Shown: positions 46,980-59,165, numbered from the stretch's first letter. The stretch: DNA of 64,000 nt from Hyposmocoma kahamanoa (GCF_003589595.1 NW_020654080.1:11063698-11127697); one strand, 5' to 3'. Numbers and translations: made by a program. The notes: a model not told the origin generated them from the sequence alone.

Positions 46980-47222
46980 TATTATATACCAGAGCAAAGG
47001 AATTCAATCCAGGGCACTAACCAGGACACCCAGAACCAATTAAGTTCGTTTCCCAAATCCTACCGGACTTAAGTTGACAAGTCCCATGTGCCTGTCATTT
47101 CGCCAGCACCCTTACCCTTCAAAACCGGAACGCAGTAATGCTAACATTATGCTTGGCGGCAGAAATAGGTAAGGTGGCAGTACTTCCCTGAACGAACTCT
47201 TTCAAAGAGCTCTAATGCTGCT
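46980..47222 (-). repeat. Repeat A copy, preceded by a diverged repeat B-like piece
   Basis: AAGTTGACAAGTCCCATGTG, ATTTCGCCAGCACCCTTACC, GCTTGGCGGCAGAAATAGG and AAAGAGCTCTAATGCTGCT are repeat A in reverse complement. The left part (GGCACTAACCAGGACACCCA) resembles the segment before the copy at 5962. Confidence 0.65.
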
Positions 47223-48425
47223 GGCCGTTCCGTCACTTGGTGTCATAAAAAACATGTGATCAAAGGTCACAAGAGCTTATCACATGGAAGTCTTAAACAT
47301 TAATAAAAACTACACGAAACAAATTCTATAGATATGAATTTTTTGCCTATTAAGCACAAAAAGCTATCGACTAATTTCGTTATTAGAATCTTTATACCTC
47401 TTCTTCTGAAAAGTTTTCATTTTGCAGATGGACCCTTATTACACCAAGGGTATAATTAAAGCTACTTGCTTCAAATGAATCCACGTATTGGTCGATATAA
47501 TTAAACAATAAATGAAAATGTGGTCGTCATGGCGCTAATCAACGTACAAAAGGGTAGGCAGGGTAGCTATTGGGCTATTAATATTCTGCACTGTAATGAT
47601 TGGAATATAATGAAACCGATCGAACATCATTTAGGGTCGGACTTTAGTCTTCTAAATCGAATCGAGCAATAATGGTTCCTTTAATAATGGAGCAATATAT
47701 CATGAATCAAGTCTAGATTTTGTAAAAAACCCTCAAAACTGAAATTATACTTTAAAAAAAATACTCTTTTTTTTTTAAACGTCTGTATCAACTTATAGTA
47801 TTCTTCTGAGAAGTTCTTGTTTCCTTTAAGGAGAACGCATTATAAAAGGATAACATATTTTTCTGAAGTTTGCTCGGAAATGTTTGCATTTCTTTCAAAA
47901 AACGAACACGGTAAGTTTGTCCCGGTCAAGGCCTGCAAAAAAGTATGAAAATCCATTACTGTCCTCTTCTGTAAACTTTTAAATCTACCTATTAATAATT
48001 AACTATGTGCACAGGCAAAATAAAAACTCATACAGACAACTGTCCAGTGTTCATAACTGAGAGAACTCATAAATGTACCGATGACCTACTTAAAAAAAAA
48101 AGGAAATGGCGGTAACATTTAAAGTAAAGTGTTCTGGTATTATCTTGTTTTGTCGTCTTTTTTGTATTTTGGTCGCGAAAACGAGTGCTAGTAGGAAAAG
48201 CAATAACAAAAATACAGTAATAGATATACACTCAAACACATCATCAGAAGTTCAGCAGACTACTATTAATGTGCCTGCCAAAAAATTACATTTTCGTTTA
48301 GCAATTATATTGTACAATTTTAATGGTAATTAATATTTTTTTTTTTTAATTTTACTATTAGACATCTTCCTCTCTTTAGTCTTTTATTATTTCCTCGCAT
48401 TGTTTGAGAAAAATTCTATACATAC
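47223..48425. other. No gene recognised
   Basis: AT-rich. A 75-codon ORF from ATG 48106 has a hydrophobic start (VKCSGIILFCRLFCILVA) but no recognised domain and no second exon could be tied to it. Confidence 0.35.
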
Positions 48426-48527
48426 CTCGGTGGGAGCGGGGATTGCTTGACTCGTATTAATACTAGGCCTCCCTGGCGCTCGTCCTTGTAACTCATACTC
48501 GTCCAGCAATCCCTTACTTCCCGGCCT
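48426..48527 (-). CDS. Orphan exon-like segment of unknown gene
   Basis: On the minus strand a 102-nt stretch lies between a good acceptor (TACATTATTGCAG) and a good donor (GAG|GTATGT). In phase 0 it is open for 34 codons: it begins RPGSKGLLDEYELQG and ends SQAIPAPTE. It is GC-richer than its AT-rich surroundings, as are the Shab exons. I do not recognise the protein. Being a multiple of three in phase 0, it could be a cassette exon. It cannot splice in frame to Shab exon 2, which needs an incoming phase of 2. It may belong to another gene extending beyond the window. Confidence 0.45.
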
Positions 48528-51500
48528 CTGCAATAATGTACTAACTAATGTTTGTTGTTTAATTTGTGAAAAAATATTTCATATTTTGTAACATATACTA
48601 ACAATCTTGCAGACCTGTATTACTAACATCATACAACAACAACTTTTGTTACATGACTTGTAATAATTCATCAGATTTTACTTTCATACAAAATAGGAAA
48701 ATATTTAAATAGATCGCTATAGCAAACTCTGTGCAAAACGTAGGAGCGCGGGCGGGGATCGTTGGGGAAGACGCTTGCACGTTTGAACTTAGTACCAGAT
48801 ACAGAACTAAAGATTCACATAGTACAACAAAAACTAAAATGTTTATTTTTTTGATCAATTTATTATGTTTTGTAAAAAATCATGAGACAAAAGTTAATGT
48901 TTACGATGTTACTTAGTTGAAGTAACGTGTTGAAGCTTCCCCGTTTCTGTAGTGCATCTGGCATGTTTACGGGTGCTGGCATGGATGATTTTTATCCTAT
49001 CATGCGCAAAATGTCCACTTCGTTAGTGCGAAGGGTGAGGGTTAGCAACAACGAGATCTAGAAGATGGTAGCAGACAAGATGGATGCAGCCGTGTTCGGA
49101 GGTTCACTGAGTTGCATGTTGTACGTGTGAGTCAATGAACCATCTGGGCGGCTGGGTTCGTCCTGTTTGTTATATTTGTAACTAATTATTAATATTATTA
49201 GGTATTATTTTTGTAATTGAGTACTAATACTAATACTAACATAGTTATAAGGTGTCATGTTACTAACTTACTATTTTTATTTTTTTTATTTTAGTAATAT
49301 AGTCCTGTGAGATTCTTAGTATTTTCCAAATTACCCTGTATAATTTAAATTTATGTATCTTAAAATATTATTTTTGTCTTAAGTCGTTTGGTTAGTCTGT
49401 TTTTTATCGTACAAAAGATCGTTTGATGTTCTACCTCATCTGGTTCGATTCCTAAACAAATAAGCGTCAAAGCACGATAAATTGACGTTAAAATTGTGAA
49501 ATACGTGAAAGCACTATTTACGTCGTGAATCTCCCTGATGCGATCTTTGACTTAGTTGAAAATGTAAAAGGCAATAAAATACATTTTCCTGTCCATTAAA
49601 GCAGGCCGAATTAAGAGCGAGTGGCTGCCGGATAATGACGGCAATTACGGTTTTGTTTATCTGTCCCTTTACGGCGCCATCGACATCGAATAAATTGTAC
49701 GAAAGTTCAGACGACATGTCGCCGCTGACATCCGCCGCCGCCCGCCGCCGCCCGCCGCCACCGGCTGCCTGTCGGTACGGCCGCGCTAGAACGAAATCAA
49801 TTCATGCGTCTACCTTTACTTTCATTTGTCGTTCAGGGTGTATAGAAATCATTCAACAAAATGTTGATACTTGTATTTTATTCTTAATTCTTTTAAAAAA
49901 GAACCAAATATTAAATTTATGGATAGCACCTCTTTCACTTAATAATGCTACCTTAAGTTCAATCGAAAGCCAGGGGACATGGTTCAATATTTTCTTTATA
50001 TCAAATTCAAATAATTTATGCGGGAAACTGAAACAACTGCGTTTGTAAATAAAAATCAATAATAATAGCCAGTAATTACAGTTGTAGTGTACCTTACACG
50101 CACGTACGCTATGTAGATATTGAAAATAAAATGTTTCAAAGCCTTAATAGCATTTTAATATTTTTTTTAAATTTCTATTTAACTATTATCTTTAAAGAAA
50201 CAGTTTCTAATATTCAAAATAAGGAAAACAAATAATGGACGTGTTGACGTTTTCGTTCAACATTAGCCGACATCCATGCACCTGAATAAACATTAGAATG
50301 AAAGCATGACATAAATAAATAATGAGCAATTAGGCCTGTGCGCGTGCGCAGTGGCACTGACAACGTGACAGTGCGTCGCATGACGGGTGACGCAGCACGA
50401 CGATTTTAGCACGTTTCACACGGCTAATGGCGTGCGCCCGGGCTCTTCCCTCTTGTCTCCACGCATGGCCACACAGTTCCGTAATACGCAATAACAACAT
50501 GTTTTCATCTTTTACGACCAAATTAAAAGTCCCAAATAAACACCTGCAGCATTCTCCACGGCCCCAAATTACAATATTTGGAACACGTCCAGCTCTTACA
50601 CATCAATCGCGCTAATTATTCTTACATTTATTTTACATACTGTTGACATGTTTATGGTCAATAGATATAAATTAAATCTGAACCGTATCGTAATATCGAT
50701 TACCAAAATCCTAATAGCGAGAAAAAGTGTTGCTTACAAGTTAATCGAATATTATTCAGGTCACAGACCACATGTGATTCAGGTCATCGCAGTGCTAGGG
50801 CAACCATTGCAGTCATAACTTTTATTTGCGCAATCAAACTCACTATAAAAATCCTCAACTTAGCGAAAAACGCGAACGAAGTGTGCTTAAATATAACAAA
50901 GCGCGGGTACTCAGCTAAATAATGTCGCTTGTAACGATCCAGCTAGCGGATCGAGCCGTCCCGAGGGTTAGATTTACGATTGCATAAAATCCGCTCGCGT
51001 GCACGAATTACTCGATGAAAAAGTTCTCTTTCACGTTTTTTGTTGGAAGGCCACCGTAGTCGCAGGGCCATTTGTCGAGTGCGTCGACCGCACCTCAACA
51101 GGTTAAAGGGCCCGCAGCACGCTAATGAACCTGTATTTGATTTTACTAACAAACTGTTGATTCAAAACCACTGAACTATTAGCTTTTATTGTATAGCTAT
51201 CATTAATTTAGCAGGTGTTTCCTCCAGAAGCATCGAGTACCGACAGTACAGAGTATAACCAGAAATAGAGACAAAATAAGGGCGATCCATCCCTGGCCAC
51301 TCATCAGGCAAATGGGTCTACATCACTTTTAAATAACATTTTAAATATCTCTCCTTTGCGCTGAAATCACAAATTAGAAAGCTGAAATAGTACAGCGCCA
51401 ACAACTGACCTGTGTGTATGTCTCCGTATATTCCAAAAATATGCTGTATTTATTGTAAAGATAATATCTCTAACTATGGGGCTGTTCCATTCGGTGGTGT

Positions 51501-52147
51501 GGGAAAAACAGCAAAACATCTTATAATTAGAATTAGAAACAAACGGAATCACATTTCATCGGTAATTAAATATTTAATTTTAAAATTTTCGTCCATGACA
51601 GCAACGCTCAAGTTAAACTGGTCGATTTGAAGTGAAAGACGACACTCCGTCAATTGTTTCGAATTTGGGCAGGCCAATCATAGGGCAGGTGTCACCGTAA
51701 TGATTTGGCAGAATAGTTTTCATTCAAATTAAACGACATTTCGTCTCTATTTATGTACTCGATGTACAGAAGTTATAGAGGGTCACATCTTTGCGCCTAC
51801 TAGAGCCGTTAATTTTCCAATAAAGAAATGTGACAACAACTAAGAGAATATTTTCTCGTTTTTATATATTATGACTAATGTAGTAGTACCTACACGAAGA
51901 GACGTATAGCATTTGAAATAAAACAGCTTACTTTCGCTTATTAGCTCAAAGCACTCACCGCGCAGGGATATTTTAAACGTAAATAAAACATGGAAACGCT
52001 CTTTCTCTGCCAACTGAATTGGATTGAGTGAATAACACTCGCGAAATTTAACAGTATTCGCAAATTTACAACAAGACTTAATTAAAATATATAATTAATT
52101 ATATATTACAATAGCAGTTTTGCACAAACCTGTGGCAACCCTTATTG
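48528..52147. other. No gene recognised; GC-rich patches
   Basis: A block at 48935-49145 shares short words with 33005-33090. A (CCGCCG)n-like run lies at about 49727-49770. The stretch 50335-50460 is CpG-rich and contains GTGCGCGTGCGCAGTGG, similar to an NRF1-type promoter site. Another CpG-containing block is at 50940-51120. These could be promoter or leader-exon sequence of Shab or of an unseen gene. Confidence 0.35.
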
Positions 52148-52250
52148 TTTCTTACTCATTTTACTCAGGGGAATCTGCCTTACGAATGAGTAGTAGAGTT
52201 TTAATTGATGTGGCGATTTCATTTGTAATTTGCTTACCTATGAAATAAAG
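52148..52250 (+). mobile_element. jockey-type LINE 3' end (fragment)
   Basis: CTCAGGGGAATCTGCCTTAC, GAATGAGTAGTAGAG and CCTATGAAATAAAGATT match 8434-8545, including the terminal AATAAA. Repeat E starts immediately after it. Confidence 0.6.
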
Positions 52251-52256
52251 ATTATT

Positions 52257-52432
52257 TGATATCGAGTTCTTAGGTTTTCACGTAGAAAATGAAACAATTT
52301 TTCCGGATATAAATCGCGTATGTTTGTTTTTTTTCAAACAAACCAACGTTTCGGGCCCTTCTACAGGTCCCATGGTCACGGTTGACTGAAAAACAAATAT
52401 ACGCGATTTAAATCCGGAAAAATAATTTCATT
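52257..52432 (-). repeat. Hairpin-type dispersed repeat E (copy 3, best preserved)
   Basis: Arms CCGGATATAAATCGCGTATG and AATATACGCGATTTAAATCC are inverted around ACGTTTCGGGCCC and a central spacer. The outer end is ATCGAGTTCTTAGGTTTTC, the complement of the CCTAAGAACTCGAT end shared by all copies. Confidence 0.7.
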
Positions 52433-52514
52433 TCCTAAAGATATTTGAATTTGAATTTTAACGTAGATGCCACAAATGAAATTATTACATATGCATTTTT
52501 CTCTACTAAATCAG

Positions 52515-52745
52515 ACACAAAGAAAGCATATTTTATTTCAATAGTTGTCAAGTCTACCAGACATCAAATATATATGCTGTGGTAAATTGGAAATAGCATT
52601 TCACAATGGTAGGTGCGGTATAAAGGCGGGGTTCGTGAAAGAGGCCATCGACTCCGCGATGCGCCCGCTGCGTGTGGTGACACACGCCGCTGAAAACATA
52701 TTCTCCAAAATAACACGACGATACGGCGCCAACATGGCGACGTAG
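52515..52745 (+). other. Coding-like segment of unknown identity
   Basis: After an acceptor-like TGGTAG, an open frame from about 52617 reads GIKAGFVKEAIDSAMRPLRV, then HAAENIFSKITRRYG, ending at a TAG at 52743. GC content is raised. It could be a decayed mobile-element ORF or a terminal exon. No family was recognised. Confidence 0.3.
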
Positions 52746-53821
52746 GTCAAGACGACTATTTCCGTTCTCACCTTGACAGGGCCACTACTGTAACCCTGTC
52801 ATAGATCAAGTCTCATCAGTACTTGCCCATATCGAAGCTACTCTTGTGAGATCCTATAACGACTTCCAAATCAAGTACTTGTTTATATTATCGATACTTA
52901 ACATTTTCTCTCAATTTGTTGTCTCATGTTTAAACAGGAAAACGGTTGCTTGTTAATTGAGAAGTCGACGGTACGAATATAGTAGGTATAATAAGAGTGC
53001 AGACTTACAATAAGATCAAGTAGGGCAATTCCCACCTGTTCGGCGCGAGCGCAGGGTTGTCACATTATTATTTTATTGTAGGTACATAAGTTGTAAACAC
53101 AATTTAAAAAACAAAATTGGTTTTCATTACAGTATTCTCATGCTATATTGAAATAACTTTTGTTAAATGCAGTAGGTACTTACGTATTAATGTTTTTCTA
53201 CCAGCATCGCGTATTGGTATCTGGGTTATGGAGTATGATTATAAAAAATAAAAATAAACTGCTGATCAATTCTGAATTTGACTCACTCTTGTTCAAACTA
53301 CCACAAACACAAGAATAAACACGTGTACCATTTATATAATTTTTAAACACCGAGCGACCGCTTCAATTCTATAATGTTAATGGCGCGTGCAACGACCCGC
53401 GCTAAGCAACATGAATGCACCTCGAGGTTTTGCGAATATGAGAGTCCATACACGTTACGCGGTGAACGCGCATACATACAAGTCGCGCTGCTAGGAGTAT
53501 CTAAATTTAGTAACAATACTTCTCACAGACGTTGAAGAAAAACATTGTGATGAAACTTTCTAGTGGAAAAAGGACAAATGCTTCGAAAATGTGCAAAATC
53601 CCGAAATATGCACATGTTCAATGTGACAGACTCTGGGCTAAACCTTCTTCCTAGGAACTCATGCCTAGCTGTGGGACCTATAATGAATTGTTGATGACGA
53701 TATTTCAATTCATCCACAGGTGTGCAAAAACTTTCCAAGAGTACTCCAAAGCGTGAAAAAGATCTAAGCAGATAATAAACAAAATAATTGAGATATGTTT
53801 AAGTTATATTTTTTTATATAA
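52746..53821. other. No gene recognised
   Basis: AT-rich with some CpG at 53345-53490. A 71-codon minus-strand open stretch at 53738-53523 contains words reminiscent of repeat G (GTTTCATCACAATGTTTTTC), so it is probably repeat-derived. Confidence 0.3.
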
Positions 53822-54050
53822 CATCAAGTGTCGGGACGAACAGTCTGCGCCTGATGGTAAGCTACACGCCTGTCCGTAACAGCTCCAGTGTCACTCAGAG
53901 CTTTAAATCGCAAAGATCTGAGGGGCACTGCCACTGCGCCCGTCACCCTGAGACTCAACTTCACAAGTCCCATGTGCCTGTAATTTCACCAGCACCCCTA
54001 CCCTTCAAAATCGGAACAAAGCAATGCTGACATGACGCTTGGCGTTATCT
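53822..54050 (-). repeat. Repeat A copy
   Basis: AAGTGTCGGGACGAACAG, GGTAAGCTACACGCCTGTCC, ACTGCCACTGCGCCCGTCAC and AATTTCACCAGCACCCCTAC match the family. It breaks off at GCTTGGCG, so the 5' end is missing. Confidence 0.75.
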
Positions 54051-54773
54051 TATTATCTATTATCTGTCGATGTACTACCTATAATATAATGTTATTAGCT
54101 GTCGGCACAACAACACATAATGTGCCAATTGCAATAGTAATGTAGAGTTTAGCCCATTAAAAAAATATATTTTATATATATATATTTTGTTTTTACAAAA
54201 CAAAAGTATTTTAAAAAATTCCAACGGTGAATGTTAAGTTTGGGGAAATTACCGAACGATACGCGTATCACCAAAAATATGTACGTAATTAACCTTTAAA
54301 AGTTCGCCATCTCTATTGTGTTTCTTCCGGCGACTTTTTTATTTTGGATTTTATACCGTTCTGTATATTTTTTCTTATTGATGTCCAACTGACAGGACTT
54401 CTCTAGTAAATACCAACAAGCAAAGTTCAGTTAACATTCTGACATGTCTTTTTACTGACCGTAAGTACTTTTACTGATCATAATCGTAAATATACACAGG
54501 TTGTTTTACTTTTTTAAATTGTATTTTATACTTCAATGTTTTAAAGCATTGACTATTCTATGTCTACTCCAAAATCATGATCATTAGAAGCAAGCTGCTT
54601 ACGAACGGGATCAAATATTTCTTTTCTTAGTTCATCTTGATATTTTTATAGCGGTCACAAAATTAGCGCGCGCTATCTACTACGAGACATTGACCTATCT
54701 ATGTACTGGATCATCATAGAGATGAGTAAATAATCACTTCTTTCGAGATACTATAAAACAGTCTTCTCCAAAC

Positions 54774-55614
54774 CTGAGGGCCTACCACAACCTCTTAAAA
54801 CAATATTACTTTAACCTTACATTGACGTTTCGTACGATAACGCGCTTAAAGTAAGCTTATTGTAATGTTAAAACTATGAAGTTTTATTGGCAGCTTTGTG
54901 ACTATTCATTCGCTCAGTTCGTACTATGTCGCGACTTTAACATTAAAGTAATATTGCTCTTATATCAAATTATCATTCATAAAATAGTTACACGAATGCA
55001 ATGGAAACAATGTTATTTTCAGTTTTATTGTCTTAACATTGATTTGTAATGATTAAAAAATAAGTTGAACTTATTTATTTACATATCTCTTCAATATTTT
55101 GTTTATTTTTTTATTTAATAGCATATAGTAAATAATTTTTCGATAAATAAAAATACGCGATGTTTATTTCGTAAAATTATATGCTTTAATTAATTAATTA
55201 ATTAATTGCTTATGTTTTATTTCTTTTTCTTCAAGAAAATGCGGAATAATTATTGAAAACAATGTAATCAATGTAATAGATTTTATTATTACATACAAAA
55301 CTTGTCTTAACAGTCGAAATTCTCTGAATGTAAATAACATTAAGTACTTAAACATTATACTACGATATGACGATTCGGAACATCAAAAAGAAAGAGATGG
55401 CATTATATAGTCTACATAGCGTTATCTCTTTCCTATTTTTAGTAAGTAATAGACAATACAGGGAAATCATTCGTTCTTTCAATCACTTTTGCAATAATAC
55501 ATTACTTGGTTGACAGGTTCATCCTGGTACGAATATGAGTAATATTACAATAAGCTTACTTTAAGCTTACATTGTAATAAGATTGTTTTTGGAAAGGTTA
55601 TGGTAGGCCCCCTG
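54774..55614. mobile_element. Foldback element with long imperfect inverted repeats (possibly hAT-related)
   Basis: CTGAGGGCCTACCACAACCT at 54774 and, in reverse complement at 55614, CAGGGGGCCTACCATAACC form matching ends. Deeper blocks also pair (TTAAAGTAAGCTTATTGTAA at about 54846 against 55542-55563). Length is about 840 bp without an ORF. The CAGGG-type end resembles hAT termini, but no 8-bp target duplication was seen. Confidence 0.6.
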
Positions 55615-56596
55615 TTGTTTTTGCAAGTAGGCTACGAAGTTGACAACCTGTTTAATATTTTAGAAAATTTTAACATTGTTCTAATTTCTGTGGAACTATA
55701 TAGATAACTTGGTTATCTAGAAATTACTATTTGTTGGTTTTCTTTATTGAAAACAATACATCACTTACACACATTTATAATTAATTAGCGTAAGATGTTT
55801 TCCGTTCAATAGCCTCGCAGGAATCAAGCCTTTCCACGAAAGATTGACGAGTTATTTCAGTAGTGAGAGCTCTCCTCTACCTTAAATACTCATTAGGGCC
55901 GTGTGTTCGTATCAGTTGCTACTAATATAAATCTAGAGTATATTTTTGCCGGCGCAACTCGCAGCTGTTCGATGCGTCTGCCTCCTACGTCGATCGACAT
56001 ACTTCTCTACATAAATACTTAATGTAATTTTTATAAATTTAAGAACACATACATTGCGAAATCAAAATTTGATTATCATGGTCTCAAATGAAATCATTCA
56101 ATAAATTAGGTAAAAATTGGTCATGTTAATCAATGATTTTGAGCGATTCAATTTCGATATGTGTCCTGAGCATGTATAATTTTCATTTATCTAGTGATTA
56201 TTGTGCTCTTATTTTATAACTAAAAGACCTAACCTTAAGACGTTTCAAAAGTAACGAATAAGCAAATAAATAATAATGATATTAATGTATCCTCAAAATA
56301 TCTATTAATTTGCTACAATGAATATACTCTGGTACAAAAACGTAATTTTTGGTACCCAATACATGTGTAAGTTAAAGATTTCTCAGCTCAGATAGTAACT
56401 ATAATTAGCTTATCTATGGTTTCAGAATGTTTCATTGCTTCATAAACACTCTTGAAAAGTTCTGTAACGGAGATTTGAGTGGCATATTCATTATCTGTAG
56501 TCGCGGCAAATATTTCTTTGCAAAATTGACAATGTTCTACGGGAAGTGGAAAAAACTGGCAGTGGTGATAATTTTCTCCTATCTTTAAACACGACT
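55615..56596. other. No gene recognised
   Basis: AT-rich sequence without recognised repeats. The foldback element to its left also contains a (TTAA)n stretch at about 55187-55207. Confidence 0.35.
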
Positions 56597-57105
56597 TTGG
56601 TGACCCAACGGTTTGCACCCTGGACATTGGAGGAAGAGGTCCCAAATTTTATAATTCTACTCCTGGTAGGACTAATTTGGGAAATGAACATTTCTAAATT
56701 GGTTCTGATCTTGATAGTCCCCGGAGTGATGATCATCGGGGGACTGGACACGGGTTAGGATTCCAGCCCTATGTTGTAGATACTCCCAGGATCCAGCCCA
56801 GGTGGATGTAGATACTCCACATTTATATGGCGAGCGGTTAGGGAGTAGAATTCCCTACCTGCGGACTTGTTGCCCGAACGCTATAACTTGGATCTTTTCA
56901 AGGCGAGAGTGAATTAGCGTTATTTAGGTGTGCATTTTACAACGTCGAAATCTTCGTCACTTTTCATCAGGTGAGATGGAGATCAAATGCGCACTTACTT
57001 CTTATAAAAAAAGTGAACGCCGTTGCTTTGGTACTTAGTACGGGGAATTCCCTAGTTTAAAACCTGTTAAATGGTGTGGGCACTTAGCACATTATTATAA
57101 TTATT
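56597..57105 (+). repeat. Repeat B, longest copy
   Basis: The head GGTGACCCAACGGTTTGCAC, AGAGGTCCC and TGGTAGGACTAATTTGGG matches 6676-6860. An internal block TTTTCATCAGGTGAGATGG matches 12380-12490 (complement). The tail GGGGAATTCCCTAGTTT and GGGCACTTAGCACATTATTA matches 4250, 5725 and 42545. This shows that these pieces belong to one element of about 500 bp with a tRNA-like head. Confidence 0.65.
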
Positions 57106-57930
57106 ACAAATACTTACATCAGCGCTACATTTACCGCGTGACAAGCAAATGATAGTTTCAAATAATAAACATGTAACTTTTTAATCACTATTTAACGTTA
57201 ATTTCAACTTAGTGAATGTAGAGGCAGTAGTGGTTATTGTAACTACATGCAAAATTAATGTTTAATGGCTCCGAATTTCATTAATTTGCCGATAAACAAA
57301 CCGTGGTTTCGCATGTCTGCATTGAACCAATAAATTGTTTAATTTAGCAATAAATTTATCCAAAATTAGCTCACTATAAAACACAAAGTAAATGTTTATG
57401 TCATCCGGTAATAAACAATAATTCCCGTTTAAAATAACCACAACATATATATATTTCTTAGTGAATTATGTTAGAGAAAATAAAAAGTTGCTTGTTTTGT
57501 TATCTTAAATAACTTCTCAAGTTTTGACGCGAACTTCATAGACTTCCTGTCGATATCATGTTTAAATATTACAACATACTATTAATATTTATATTAATAA
57601 TATCAATGAACTTGACACAGATGTTAATTTGCTAGCTAGGAGCCTGCGTCTCCGTCACCTCCAAGCCATAAAGTGTACAATTTAATGGGCATCAATAATG
57701 GCCAAATTTACGGCCCATCCTACCAATTTACGACATATTGGCAATCGACTGATGCTGTTGCTCGTCTCCGTTATTTGGTCTCACACGATAAATCGTATAT
57801 TAAAGTATGTTTTTTATTATTATTACAATGAAGGACTATTTGGTCTGTGGGTAAACGTTTATTCAACTAAAAAACTCGAGTATTATAGTGTGAATTAGAT
57901 ATATACATACATTATTTACGGGCATGTGTG
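57106..57930. other. No gene recognised
   Basis: AT-rich sequence; nothing coding or repeat-like was recognised. Confidence 0.35.
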
Positions 57931-58140
57931 CAGGAGGGTTGTTCGCCGATGGAGCAGACTTGTTATGGAATGGTGAACACGTCAAGGAAAACGTAGTGTG
58001 GAACGCTGTGATGGACGGACGACCTGAGCAAGGTGACCGGCAGTGGCTGAATGGTAGCGGCACAAGACCGGGAGAGTTGGCGTGATAAAAGGAGGCTTAT
58101 GTCGAGCAGTGGATGCGTGTAAGCTGATGATGATGATGAT
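57931..58140 (+). mobile_element. RTE-type LINE 3' end with (TGA)n tail
   Basis: GAACACGTCAAGGAAAACG, ACGACCTGAGCAAGGTGACC, AAGACCGGGAGAGTTGGCGT and GTCGAGCAGTGGATGCGTG followed by TGATGATGATGATGA are the well-known end of a LINE very common in Lepidoptera (protein end ...DDLSK...PGELA). This copy has small deletions and is not coding. Confidence 0.75.
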
Positions 58141-58255
58141 ACGTGTTTTATCACAAATATAATATTTTAATAATATTATTATATGGCAATTTGATTTTTT
58201 GTTTTTTATAACTTTGATACCTTGTCAATTGTTAATTTGCACCCTTGATGTACGA

Positions 58256-58325
58256 AGGTCATATCTGCAAAATTATAACTTTTCGGGATCTCTCCCGAAA
58301 AGTTATAATTTTGCAGATATGACCT
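58256..58325. repeat. Perfect 33-bp palindrome, loop TCTC
   Basis: Left arm 58256-58288 (AGGTCATATC...TTTTCGGGA) and right arm 58293-58325 are exact complements, separated by TCTC. Such perfection over 33 bp in neutral DNA implies recent origin or selection. A second perfect hairpin starts at the very next base. Confidence 0.95.
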
Positions 58326-58363
58326 AATAAAATCTTTATACCTCTCGGTATAAAGATTTTATT
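58326..58363. repeat. Perfect 17-bp palindrome, loop TCTC, abutting the previous one
   Basis: AATAAAATCTTTATACC (58326-58342) and GGTATAAAGATTTTATT (58347-58363) are exact complements around the same TCTC loop. No base separates it from the preceding palindrome. Confidence 0.95.
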
Positions 58364-58910
58364 GTAACAATATGTAACATATATACATATACAACCATAA
58401 TGTAACAATGCACTTCCCTTCTTCGAACTTTCTATGAACTGTGTATCTAAAGTCTATGATTGTTTTTGTTAGTTATAAGAGAGAACTATTTGTACGCCCC
58501 AACGGGGTATGTTTGTGCTTATTACCTATGTAATGCCTGTACTGACATTATTTGCAATAAATAAACAAATATTTTCATAAATTTCATGTCTTTGTCATGT
58601 CACTTTTGAGGATACGATGTAAAGTTTGAATATATAATAGAAACATGCATAAATTACTCGACAAACTTCACCATCAAAGATACATTCACATATTTTTTTG
58701 TATTCCATTGCAGATGAACAGCTCATGCAGAATGGGAAGCGACCATTTTTTCCCAAATTTGTGAACGCAGTCGAACCAAAGCCGTTTATTTTAGTTTTTT
58801 TATTATCATAGTAGTCTTAATAATAAAGTCATGATATAAACAATTTAGATGAACAAAAACTAACCTTGTATAATGTAATACGTGCAACAAAATAGCAACT
58901 GATTTTAGTG
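58364..58910. other. No gene recognised
   Basis: AT-rich sequence between the twin hairpins and the next repeat A copy; nothing recognised. Confidence 0.35.
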
Positions 58911-59165
58911 GCAGTAGAGCTCCTTCTGAAAGAATTGGAAAAGTAATGCCACCCGCTCTATTTCTGCCGCCAAGCACTAATGTGAGCATTACTGTGTTCC
59001 GCTCTCGGAAAACAAGAGTGCTGGTGAAATTACAGGCACATGGGACTCATTAACTCATGTCTAAGTGGCAGTGCCCCTCAAATCTTTGTCGTTTAAAGTT
59101 CTAAGCTCTATGGAGAGACGAGTCGCTAACCACCAGGTGCACGACTTATTCGTCCCGTCTTGGTA
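58911..59165 (+). repeat. Repeat A copy
   Basis: GGCAGTAGAGCTCCTTCTGA, TTTCTGCCGCCAAGCACTAA, GTGCTGGTGAAATTACAGGC and ACGACTTATTCGTCCCGTC give the family in canonical orientation, followed by GGTATCGTAAATAAAAG. Confidence 0.75.

Noticed and set aside
49722..49770. CCG-rich run as a possible coding Ala/Pro/Arg tract
   Set aside because: It looks like a simple repeat; no splice sites or flanking coding frame support an exon.
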